A stretch of DNA of 6,011 bases from Candidatus Altimarinota bacterium. Lineage in GTDB: Bacteria > Patescibacteriota > Gracilibacteria > UBA4473. The position numbers and the translations under genes are program-made. The DNA lies in the NCBI GenBank assembly GCA_020629095.1, contig JAHDDZ010000040.1, forward strand, positions 1-6,011. The letters are read 5' to 3'. The notes below the pieces were generated by a model. That model was not told where the DNA came from and did no database searches. It saw only the letters and a program-made list of their open reading frames with translations. Below are positions 1 to 5,038 of the stretch, one piece after another; the first letter of the stretch is position 1; every line of letters starts with the position of its first letter.

Positions 1-317
1 CGACTTACTATATGCCTGATTTTGATAAGTACTTTCACAGAAATGGGGAGCTGAAAGATTTTGTTGATGAGGAAGGGGCTCCGATAATAGATATTCACCT
101 AGATTTGGATAACTTGCTCAACTTGGTCAAATTACGCTCACAAAACACGTATGCAGACAAAAAGCACAAAGTGCATATCCACAAATTGATTGAGAACTTT
201 CAATTGAAGTACCGAGACAAGGATCGAACACTGAATGACTGCTATCGATTTCTAATTGAAATCACGAAAGTCCAGCGTACGTTCTATAATACCTTTCGAA
301 CAAAGCCTGGACTTTAA
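1..317 (+). CDS. Hypothetical protein, 3' end of a gene probably cut by the window edge
   Basis: I do not recognise this protein. The frame is open from the first full codon (base 3, reading T-Y-Y before Met at 12) to a TAA at 315-317. The ATG at 12 is therefore either the true start, with its upstream signals outside the window, or an internal methionine; the latter seems more likely because only 11 bases precede it. The visible 101 residues are highly charged and look soluble and mostly helical, with a run of acidic residues and Leu around residues 20-40 (HLDLDNLLNLVKL) and a Lys/His-rich stretch around 49-60. No signal peptide, membrane segment or catalytic motif is visible. Base composition is clearly more AT-rich than in the two long genes downstream, which could mean a different history. 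Transcription probably ends at the hairpin at 340-367. The coding call is fairly secure; the function is unknown. Confidence 0.6.
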   Translation, partial: TYYMPDFDKYFHRNGELKDFVDEEGAPIIDIHLDLDNLLNLVKLRSQNTYADKKHKVHIHKLIENFQLKYRDKDRTLNDCYRFLIEITKVQRTFYNTFRTKPGL

Positions 318-339
318 TCACCGACCAAAACCGAAAAGA

Positions 340-367
340 AAAGAGCACCCCACCATAGGTGCTCTTT
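340..367. terminator. Bidirectional intrinsic terminator between convergent genes
   Basis: A perfect 10-bp inverted repeat, AAAGAGCACC (340-349) and GGTGCTCTTT (358-367), encloses an 8-base loop. On the plus strand the stem ends in TTT and is followed by CTACTTTTT. On the minus strand it is followed by TCTTTTCGGTTTT, so both directions carry a U-rich tail. It sits between the stop at 317 and the minus-strand stop at 368-370, one base from the stem, and can serve both genes. Confidence 0.85.
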
Positions 368-1009
368 CTACTTTTTGGGGTTGTTTATCAGCCCAGTGGT
401 GTTGGTCGCAAAGTCTTGTGCGTCGCCCAAGATGTCGAGCATCGGCACGCTGATCCACGCTTGCACCAGGCCGCGCAGCTCGTGCAGCGCCCACTGTGAT
501 CGGGCTACGGCCTTTTGGTTGAGGCTGTTTATGCGCAGTAGCGTGGCTGCTTTTTCGTGTTGGATTTTCATCAGCCGGCTGACAACGCGCGGGCACTCGG
601 CTTGAAAGGCAATCGCCGATGCGCGATTTTGTTCGGCCGTGGTACTGCACATGGTGCTGACCTGGCCGCACAGCTGCCGCAGGCAAAACTCGGCCTCGGT
701 CACATCTTCCAGCACGATTTGGCTCAGCTGGTGAGGGCTCAGCTGTGTGTCATTTAGGAGATTCGGACGAGCCAAATCTTCATTTTCGATGGTCGCTGCA
801 GTCGGCGACAAACGCCGGTTTAGCTGCTCTATGACCACTCCGCTGGCCTGCGAAAATACCTGCGATGCACCATTTGGCTGGGGGCACAAGTCGTCAAAAA
901 GTGTCTCAGCGTAGTCAAAGGCAAGTGCCATTTCGGTGCTGCAGGTGCGGTACTCTGGCACATCTGCTTGTGCAGCCGCCACCGGAAACAAGAGCGTTAA
1001 AATCCACAT
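368..1009 (-). CDS. Putative exported six-cysteine protein of unknown function
   Basis: A 213-residue protein that I cannot assign to a family. Residues 1-15 (MWILTLLFPVAAAQA) look like a short Sec signal peptide ending in an A-x-A site, with predicted cleavage before Asp16. Unusually, the n-region has no Lys or Arg. The mature part has six cysteines (about residues 23, 42, 109, 114, 121 and 139), an even number that would suit three disulfides outside the cytoplasm. The rest is Gln/Ala/Leu-rich and probably helical, with a hydrophobic C-terminal stretch around 181-196 (LVQAWISVPMLDILGD) that could be amphipathic. The ATG at 1009 was chosen because no other in-frame ATG lies nearby upstream and a perfect TATAAT ends 6 bases before it. 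There is no Shine-Dalgarno. The gene is divergent from a structured RNA and ends at the shared terminator. Secretion is inferred from the N-terminus; no role is claimed. Confidence 0.75.
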   Translation of the reverse strand: MWILTLLFPVAAAQADVPEYRTCSTEMALAFDYAETLFDDLCPQPNGASQVFSQASGVVIEQLNRRLSPTAATIENEDLARPNLLNDTQLSPHQLSQIVLEDVTEAEFCLRQLCGQVSTMCSTTAEQNRASAIAFQAECPRVVSRLMKIQHEKAATLLRINSLNQKAVARSQWALHELRGLVQAWISVPMLDILGDAQDFATNTTGLINNPKK

Positions 1010-1021
1010 AAGCCCATTATA
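1010..1021 (-). promoter_or_regulatory. Leaderless-type promoter (-10 box) of the exported-protein gene
   Basis: On the minus strand a perfect TATAAT (1021 down to 1016) is followed by six bases (GGGCTT) and then the ATG at 1009. A start point about 7 bases after the -10 box falls on the ATG itself, so the mRNA would have essentially no 5' leader. No -35 box lies at normal spacing; a TTGACA at 1035-1030 is only 8 bases upstream of the -10 box. Confidence 0.6.
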
Positions 1022-1028
1022 CGCAAAA

Positions 1029-1050
1029 GTGTCAAAAAAGCACTTGACAC
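1029..1050. repeat. Inverted repeat GTGTCAA-N8-TTGACAC between divergent promoters
   Basis: A perfect 7-bp inverted repeat (1029-1035 and 1044-1050) separated by 8 bases. The right arm contains the -35 box of the plus-strand RNA promoter. The left arm lies just upstream of the -10 box of the minus-strand gene. It could be an operator controlling both transcripts, but the symmetry may also be chance from two -35-like hexamers. Confidence 0.45.
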
Positions 1051-1072
1051 GGGTGTGGTATATTGATATAAA
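1044..1072 (+). promoter_or_regulatory. Sigma70-type promoter of the structured RNA
   Basis: A consensus TTGACA (1044-1049), a 17-base spacer and TATAAA (1067-1072, 5 of 6 matches to TATAAT). The predicted start is near 1079, which coincides with the first base pairs of the closing stem of the downstream RNA (1078-1084 with 1205-1211). No long reading frame follows before the terminator at 1220-1258. Confidence 0.7.
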
Positions 1073-1078
1073 AGAGGT

Positions 1079-1258
1079 GATCTTTGACGTCGGCTCGTGT
1101 CAGGCAGGGCAATGGCTTCCACCCCTGTGACATCGTCCACCACGGTTTATGTGCATATCTATGCACAAAAATGTGCTCATGAACCGTGGTGCTCACACAC
1201 CGCTAAGATCAAAAACTATGAGAGTTGTTCATTCTAGAAAAAGACAACTCTCTTTTTT
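1079..1258 (+). ncRNA. Candidate structured non-coding RNA of about 180 nt, class unknown
   Basis: The segment has its own strong promoter, ends at an intrinsic terminator, and folds well by eye. A closing stem pairs TGATCTT (1078-1084) with AAGATCA (1205-1211), with CGG (1091-1093) able to add to CCG (1200-1202). Inside, hairpin A pairs TGTCA+CAGGG (1098-1102, 1105-1109) with CCCTG+TGACA (1123-1132), with a GG bulge and a 13-base loop. Hairpin B pairs CACCACGGTT (1138-1147) perfectly with AACCGTGGTG (1182-1191). The inside of hairpin B can form either TGTGCAT/ATGCACA (1150-1156 with 1161-1167) or GCACA/TGTGC (1163-1167 with 1172-1176). The result is a three-way junction followed by the terminator. 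I looked for marks of SRP RNA (GGAAG/GNRA tip), tmRNA (tRNA-like ends), RNase P (ACAGNRA) and common riboswitches and found none. The size is like 6S RNA, but a 6S-type long rod with a central bubble is not evident. An overlapping 41-codon frame (1112-1237) is the alternative reading. Confidence 0.55.
1220..1258 (+). terminator. Intrinsic terminator of the structured RNA
   Basis: A perfect 9-bp stem, GAGAGTTGT (1220-1228) and ACAACTCTC (1244-1252), with a 15-base loop and six T (1253-1258) directly after it. Confidence 0.85.
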
Positions 1259-1273
1259 CTATTCATTTCAGCC

Positions 1274-1302
1274 CCGCAAATAATCGCATTTGCGGCTTTT
1301 TT
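1274..1302 (+). terminator. Second tandem intrinsic terminator
   Basis: An 8-bp perfect stem, CCGCAAAT (1274-1281) and ATTTGCGG (1288-1295), with a 6-base loop, one C, and six T (1297-1302). It lies only 22 bases after the first terminator's T-run. Its T-run abuts the -10 region of the next gene, so it would insulate the ATPase gene from read-through of the RNA. Confidence 0.8.
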
Positions 1303-1303
1303 G

Positions 1304-1318
1304 TGCTATAATACCCCC
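1304..1318 (+). promoter_or_regulatory. Extended -10, leaderless-type promoter of the ATPase gene
   Basis: TGCTATAAT (1304-1312) is a full extended -10 element (TGn plus a perfect TATAAT). Six bases (ACCCCC) separate it from the ATG at 1319, so transcription is expected to start on or next to the start codon. No -35 box stands at 16-18 bases; the space is taken by the terminator stem, which fits an extended -10 promoter. There is no Shine-Dalgarno. Confidence 0.7.
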
Positions 1319-3952
1319 ATGAGCACCCGCCAAGTTTTGCAGATTACCGTGCCGCGACTGAGCGAAACTGGCGCACTGGCGTCCGAGCAGATTTTGGCCG
1401 CGCTGCACGGGCTGCTTTCAAAGGCGCTGAAGAACAATATTGACGAGACAATTAGCCTTGAAATTGCCAAAGCGCGGGGGCGTATTTTCTTTTATGTAAC
1501 CGCCCCAGCGCACCTGATCACGCTGGTCAAAAGCCAGATTTATGCGCAATATCCGCGCTCGCACATCAGTATTGTGCCGGATTATTTGACCGAGGAAAAC
1601 CTGAAAGGCAAGTCGATTTTGTGTGCAGAGATGGGCCTGCGCAACCTCGAGGTGTGCCCGATAAAGCGACACCCGCAGTTTGTCGACCCGACCAGCATGA
1701 CTTTTAATGACCCGCTGGCGACCATTACGTCCAGCCTAGAGTCTTTGTATGCAAAAGACAACATCGCGAGCATCCAGATGACAGTGCGACCCATTCGCCC
1801 TGACTGGAACCGTGTCGCGCAAGATGTCGCCAAGAAGTATTTTCAGGGTGGACTATGGCAATATGAGTGGTTTCAAAATATGTATCATTGGGCGCGCTGC
1901 GACCACAACAAAGGCACGCGTGTGTGGCGTTTTTGGGCGTGGGGATTGGTCAATCTGATGTTTGGCAAGATGGGCAAAAACGCAGCGCCAAGCGGAGGAG
2001 GTGATAGTGGCATAACGTATGAAGATGACGACCTCGACCGCCAGTCGCAGACCAGCCACCGGCACGACCGCGAAACGCCCTATAGCAGTATTTTTGATAG
2101 CATGTCGCGGTTGCAATATGCAACGCAGGTGCGGATGTTATACGTCCATAGTGACCCCGACAAGCTGCACGCCGAAGCCAAAATGCGTGAGCTGCTGGGC
2201 ACTTTTAAGCAGTTTAGCTTGGCCCGCAGCAATGGGTTTGTGATCAGCAAGTTCACGCGAAAGTCAGACAGCAAGCTGTTTTCGGCGTTTAAAAACCGCA
2301 CGCTCGACCGAGGTTATGCTATGAGTGGCGAAGAGCTGGCGACCATTTGGCACCTGCCGCTGCTGTCGGTCAATAGCCCGAGCATCCAGTGGGTTGAGTC
2401 TGCCACACTTGAGCCGCCGGTTGATCTGCCAGACTACACCACCGAAGACGAAATTACGGCTATAGGAAAAACCAATTTTCGGGGTGCGTTGCGGCCGTTT
2501 GGCCTGCGGGTAAAAGACCGCCGGCGGCACGTGTATGTGATCGGAAAAACCGGTATGGGAAAGTCGACGCTGTTGTTGAACATGATGCACAGCGACATTG
2601 ACATGGGGCGGGGTATTGGGGTTATCGATCCGCATGGTGACCTGGTTGATGACATTCTGCGGCGGATTCCGCCAAGTCGAACCAATGACGTCATTTACAT
2701 CGACCCCGCTGACGCAGCCCACCCGATTGCGCTCAACGTGCTGGAAATGCCCCCGGGGCAAACCGCCAGCAACGTGGCGGGCGGCATCGTGAGTGTCTTT
2801 AAAAAGCTGCACGCCGACAGCTGGGGCCCGCGGCTCGAGCACTTTTTGCGGAATATTGTGCTGACCATGCTCGACGTGCAGGGACAAAGCCTGCTGGGGG
2901 TGCTGCGTATTCTCTCAGATAAAGGCTATCGTAACCGTATTAGTAAACAAGTAAAAGACCCCATGCTGGCGCAGTTTTGGGAAGGGGAGTTTAACAAACT
3001 CGACCCGCGCAAGCTGGCAGAGGCGGTTGGGCCTATTCAAAACAAGGTGGGGCAGTTTTTGTCAGCGCCCATGGTGCGCAACATTGTTGGGCAAAACAAG
3101 TCGACTGTAAACATCCGCAAGGCGATGGACGAGGGTAAAATCATACTGGTAAAGCTGAGCAAGGGCATGATCGGCGAAGACAACGCTGCGATGCTGGGGA
3201 GCCTTCTGGTGACCAAGTTTCAGATCGACGCGATGAGCAGGAGTAACATTCCGCAAGACCAGCGCCGCGACTTTAGTTTATATGTCGATGAGTTCCAAAA
3301 CTTCGCGACTGAGTCATTTGCGACTATCCTCAGTGAGGCCCGAAAGTACCGTCTGTGGCTGACGATGGCCAATCAGTACATCGAGCAAATGAGCGAGGAG
3401 GTAGCCGCTGCGGTCTTTGGAAATGTCGGATCGCTGATGGCATTTCAGGTGGGGTATTCTGACGGCGAGTTCCTCAGCAAGCAGCTCAACGAAGAGCGCG
3501 TGACGCCAGAGGATTTGACGAACTTGCCGAAGTACACGATCTACACCCGGCTGTTGGTCGACGGAATGCCATCGCCGGTATTTAGTGCAGACACGCTGCC
3601 GCCTTCACCCGAGAGCGAAAATGCCGATGTGCGGGTTGAAAAAATCCTCAAAAGTGCGCGGCACAGATACTCAAAGGGGGTCGAAAAAGTGGAGCAAGAT
3701 ATCTATAATTGGATGCTGCCCCCGGGCGCAAAAGGCACCACCACAAACGCAAAAGAGGTTGACGCACCAGTTGAAAAAGGAAGCAAACCGTCTGCTAAAA
3801 CAAAGCCAAAAGGAGGAACTGCCCAGACCAAAAAAGAGGGCAAACAGCCTGTGAAACAAGAGCCAAAAGCATCCGAAAAGAAAAAGAATGCAACAGCAAA
3901 AACACCAAAAGAACCAGCCCAAACGGGTACAGAAAAAGGGGGCAACAAGTAA
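1319..3952 (+). CDS. VirD4/TraG- and HerA-like ATPase (type IV secretion coupling-protein superfamily)
   Basis: The 877-residue protein is an FtsK/HerA-superfamily P-loop ATPase that probably forms a ring moving DNA or protein at or near the membrane. Residues 1 to about 390 form a large N-terminal region without a recognised motif. A Trp-rich hydrophobic patch (about 203-216, WRFWAWGLVNLMFG) may touch the membrane, and a disordered acidic/Gly linker (about 224-255) follows. The ATPase core runs from about 391 to 760: Walker A GKTGMGKST at 409-417, a following strand GIGVIDPHGD at 432-441 typical of this group, Walker B LYVDEFQNF with Asp657/Glu658, and LTMANQY at 681-687 in the sensor position. 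Residues 803-877 form a low-complexity Lys/Pro/Thr/Gln tail. Start: the ATG at 1319 is preferred over an in-frame TTG at 1301, because that codon lies in the terminator T-run and upstream of the -10 box. No VirB4, relaxase or pilin neighbours are present, so a conjugative role is unproven; DNA repair or translocation is also possible. Similar single-gene ATPases are, from general knowledge, frequent in Patescibacteria. Confidence 0.9.
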   Translation: MSTRQVLQITVPRLSETGALASEQILAALHGLLSKALKNNIDETISLEIAKARGRIFFYVTAPAHLITLVKSQIYAQYPRSHISIVPDYLTEENLKGKSILCAEMGLRNLEVCPIKRHPQFVDPTSMTFNDPLATITSSLESLYAKDNIASIQMTVRPIRPDWNRVAQDVAKKYFQGGLWQYEWFQNMYHWARCDHNKGTRVWRFWAWGLVNLMFGKMGKNAAPSGGGDSGITYEDDDLDRQSQTSHRHDRETPYSSIFDSMSRLQYATQVRMLYVHSDPDKLHAEAKMRELLGTFKQFSLARSNGFVISKFTRKSDSKLFSAFKNRTLDRGYAMSGEELATIWHLPLLSVNSPSIQWVESATLEPPVDLPDYTTEDEITAIGKTNFRGALRPFGLRVKDRRRHVYVIGKTGMGKSTLLLNMMHSDIDMGRGIGVIDPHGDLVDDILRRIPPSRTNDVIYIDPADAAHPIALNVLEMPPGQTASNVAGGIVSVFKKLHADSWGPRLEHFLRNIVLTMLDVQGQSLLGVLRILSDKGYRNRISKQVKDPMLAQFWEGEFNKLDPRKLAEAVGPIQNKVGQFLSAPMVRNIVGQNKSTVNIRKAMDEGKIILVKLSKGMIGEDNAAMLGSLLVTKFQIDAMSRSNIPQDQRRDFSLYVDEFQNFATESFATILSEARKYRLWLTMANQYIEQMSEEVAAAVFGNVGSLMAFQVGYSDGEFLSKQLNEERVTPEDLTNLPKYTIYTRLLVDGMPSPVFSADTLPPSPESENADVRVEKILKSARHRYSKGVEKVEQDIYNWMLPPGAKGTTTNAKEVDAPVEKGSKPSAKTKPKGGTAQTKKEGKQPVKQEPKASEKKKNATAKTPKEPAQTGTEKGGNK

Positions 3953-3961
3953 ATGTTGCCC
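3940..3961. terminator. Hairpin spanning the ATPase stop codon, probable terminator
   Basis: A perfect 8-bp stem, GGGCAACA (3940-3947) and TGTTGCCC (3954-3961), with a 6-base loop that contains part of the TAA stop (3950-3952). On the minus strand it is followed by CCTTTTTCTG, a fair U-tract, so it best fits a terminator for the convergent LOG gene, whose stop lies about 40 bases upstream. On the plus strand the tail (AGTGTCTTT) is weak. Confidence 0.6.
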
Positions 3962-3998
3962 AGTGTCTTTGGTGGTAGATTGTGCCACATGGCACGCA

Positions 3999-4709
3999 CT
4001 ACACATTTACACTCTGGTCCTTTTTTTGTTTGTAGGTAAAACCTTCCCGAGTTTTAAGCCACGGCTCGTAACTCTGTTTTTGAAGGATCTCTATGGCTTC
4101 ATTTGCCGTCGAGAAAAATTGCACAAGGTGCATGTCTTGTTCCTTCATGGTCGGGGTCAGACCTTTTGCGAACCGCTCGTCATGCAGGGTTCTGCATACG
4201 GCGTTCCACACTGGCCGCCAAAACTCATGTAAAAGAATCGTATATGACTCCTCCACGTGGTTTACTTGGCGCTCTTGGAGAATATTAAATATCTCATCAA
4301 GCGTGCCAATCCCCCCTGGCAGCGCAATGAATGCATGGCTCTGCAGGCTGAACATCTTCAGTCGCTGGTAAAACGACTGGTAATGCTGTCCCCAAATAAC
4401 TTCTGGGTGCACGCCTTCTTCTCTATTGAGGTTTAGCAAAATGCCCAAACCGACTATTCCGCTGTTTTTCAGCGTATAGTACGGCGACCGCTCAGCACCA
4501 ATTCTCACAGCTTCCATGAGCCCCACAGTGGCTCCGCCAACAATCAGTTGAAACCGCTGCGGGCCATTTTCTGGGCTCGCAAAGTGGTTCATCAGCTTTT
4601 CTGATAGATCGGCTGTTTCACCATATTCAGTATCTCCAGCTTTAATAGCTGCAGAGCAAGCAATGGTCACCCGAAAGTGCCGTGCATACTGCTCAGCGAG
4701 CATAGCCAT
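3999..4709 (-). CDS. LOG-family protein (TIGR00730-type nucleoside 5'-monophosphate phosphoribohydrolase)
   Basis: The 236-residue protein belongs to the LOG family, formerly annotated 'possible lysine decarboxylase'. Characterised members split a nucleoside 5'-monophosphate into free base and ribose 5-phosphate, some activating cytokinins; the bacterial substrate here is unknown. It has a Rossmann-like fold and would be cytosolic. The hallmark PGGIGTLDEIF lies at residues 131-141 (PGGxGTxxE). The first nucleotide-binding turn appears as VGGATVGLMEAV (57-68), against the usual GGGxxGLMG. The early strand ACSAAIKAGDTEYGE (17-31) matches the family's CGSS...GD region. The usual RK pair before the hallmark is here R-L-K (116-118). 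The start at 4709 is chosen because AAGGAG lies 10 bases upstream; the frame is open to an ATG at 4757, which lacks such a site. The gene overlaps the upstream 74-residue gene by 17 bases, so coupled translation is likely. Family call strong, substrate unknown. Confidence 0.85.
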   Translation of the reverse strand: MAMLAEQYARHFRVTIACSAAIKAGDTEYGETADLSEKLMNHFASPENGPQRFQLIVGGATVGLMEAVRIGAERSPYYTLKNSGIVGLGILLNLNREEGVHPEVIWGQHYQSFYQRLKMFSLQSHAFIALPGGIGTLDEIFNILQERQVNHVEESYTILLHEFWRPVWNAVCRTLHDERFAKGLTPTMKEQDMHLVQFFSTANEAIEILQKQSYEPWLKTREGFTYKQKKDQSVNV

Positions 4710-4917
4710 CTGTGTTGATCTCCTTTTGCAGAAAATTAACCCGGTCAACTCGGGCATTTCTGGTGGCTTTGTCGACCAAAATCGTCTCTGCCATTTTCAG
4801 GGCATCAACAATTTCTAATCGTGGATGAATTCCAGTTGTCACTGGTTTCATCATGTCTTCTGGGGTAGGTATTACCCCGTTCGCCAAGAGTTCCTTGACG
4901 ATTGTTCGTTTTTCCAT
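4693..4917 (-). CDS. Small 74-residue hypothetical protein, operon partner of the LOG gene
   Basis: I do not recognise this protein. It has 74 residues, is soluble, charged and probably helical, without signal peptide or membrane segment. An N-terminal helix-like part (EKRTIVKELLANG, 2-14) is followed by a Pro-rich turn (VIPTPEDMMKP), and then a basic/hydrophobic stretch (IVDALKMAETILVDKATRNARVDR, about 36-59) broken by no Pro or Gly. The last six codons overlap the start of the LOG gene in another frame, and its terminal codons contain that gene's ribosome binding site. The start at 4917 is the first ATG after an in-frame TAA (4924-4926). No Shine-Dalgarno stands 5-10 bases upstream. Two promoter-like pairs lie upstream (4963-4992 and 5011-5038). 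Coding is supported by the tight overlap and by a clean frame. An alternative is that it is the N-terminus of a longer LOG protein separated by a frameshift, but the internal AAGGAG argues against this. Confidence 0.65.
   Translation of the reverse strand: MEKRTIVKELLANGVIPTPEDMMKPVTTGIHPRLEIVDALKMAETILVDKATRNARVDRVNFLQKEINTDGYAR
4720..4725 (-). promoter_or_regulatory. Shine-Dalgarno of the LOG gene, inside the upstream gene
   Basis: AAGGAG on the minus strand (4725 to 4720), 10 bases before the ATG at 4709. It is the clearest ribosome binding site in the window, fixes the LOG start, and lies within the last codons of the 74-residue gene. Confidence 0.7.
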
Positions 4918-4962
4918 GAGTTTTTATTTTTTCATAGTTATTAAAATACACCTTTCTTTTCT

Positions 4963-4992
4963 ATTATGTTTGCACTTTTGCCGACATGTAAA
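4963..4992 (-). promoter_or_regulatory. Candidate promoter of the small protein-LOG operon
   Basis: On the minus strand TTTACA (4992-4987), an 18-base spacer and CATAAT (4968-4963), each 5 of 6 to consensus. The start would be near 4956, giving a leader of about 39 bases that is very A/T-rich. Confidence 0.45.
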
Positions 4993-5010
4993 AGAACAGA
5001 GTGTATTCCT

Positions 5011-5038
5011 AATATATTTAAAACAAAAACTTTGTCAA
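5011..5038 (-). promoter_or_regulatory. Second candidate promoter, overlapping the hydrolase stop codon
   Basis: On the minus strand TTGACA (5038-5033), a 16-base spacer and TATATT (5016-5011). The -35 box includes the TGA stop of the alpha/beta hydrolase (5037-5035). A start near 5004 would give the 74-residue gene a leader of about 87 bases. In such AT-rich DNA a chance match is possible. Confidence 0.4.

Noticed and set aside
1301..1318. Upstream TTG start for the ATPase (six extra residues)
   Set aside because: The codon lies in the T-run of a terminator and before the -10 box, so it would not be on the main transcript; the ATG at 1319 fits the promoter exactly.
1079..1318. Known riboswitch controlling the ATPase gene
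   Set aside because: Two terminators and a separate promoter at the ATG separate the RNA from the gene, and I see no riboswitch consensus.
2264..2887. Long antisense frame (207 codons) within the ATPase gene
   Set aside because: It is a shadow of a long GC-rich gene on the other strand, is rich in His/Arg/Val without domain motifs, and the plus strand has clear ATPase motifs here.
3982..3995. Hairpin GTGCC-ACAT-GGCAC just past the LOG stop
   Set aside because: Only 5 bp and no U-tract on either strand; the hairpin at 3940-3961 is the better terminator.
3671..4006. Minus-strand frames opposite the ATPase tail
   Set aside because: They are Phe/Leu/Cys-rich translations of the complement of a Lys-rich low-complexity tail, which mimics membrane segments.
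4710..4757. Longer LOG protein starting at the ATG at 4757
   Set aside because: It has no ribosome binding site, while AAGGAG stands 10 bases before the ATG at 4709 and the family's conserved region begins soon after residue 10.
4924..4935. Four-codon frame (Met-Lys-Lys-stop) before the 74-residue gene, with GAAAGGTG upstream
   Set aside because: Spacing of the purine run to this ATG is long (13 bases) and such tiny frames are expected by chance in A-rich DNA.
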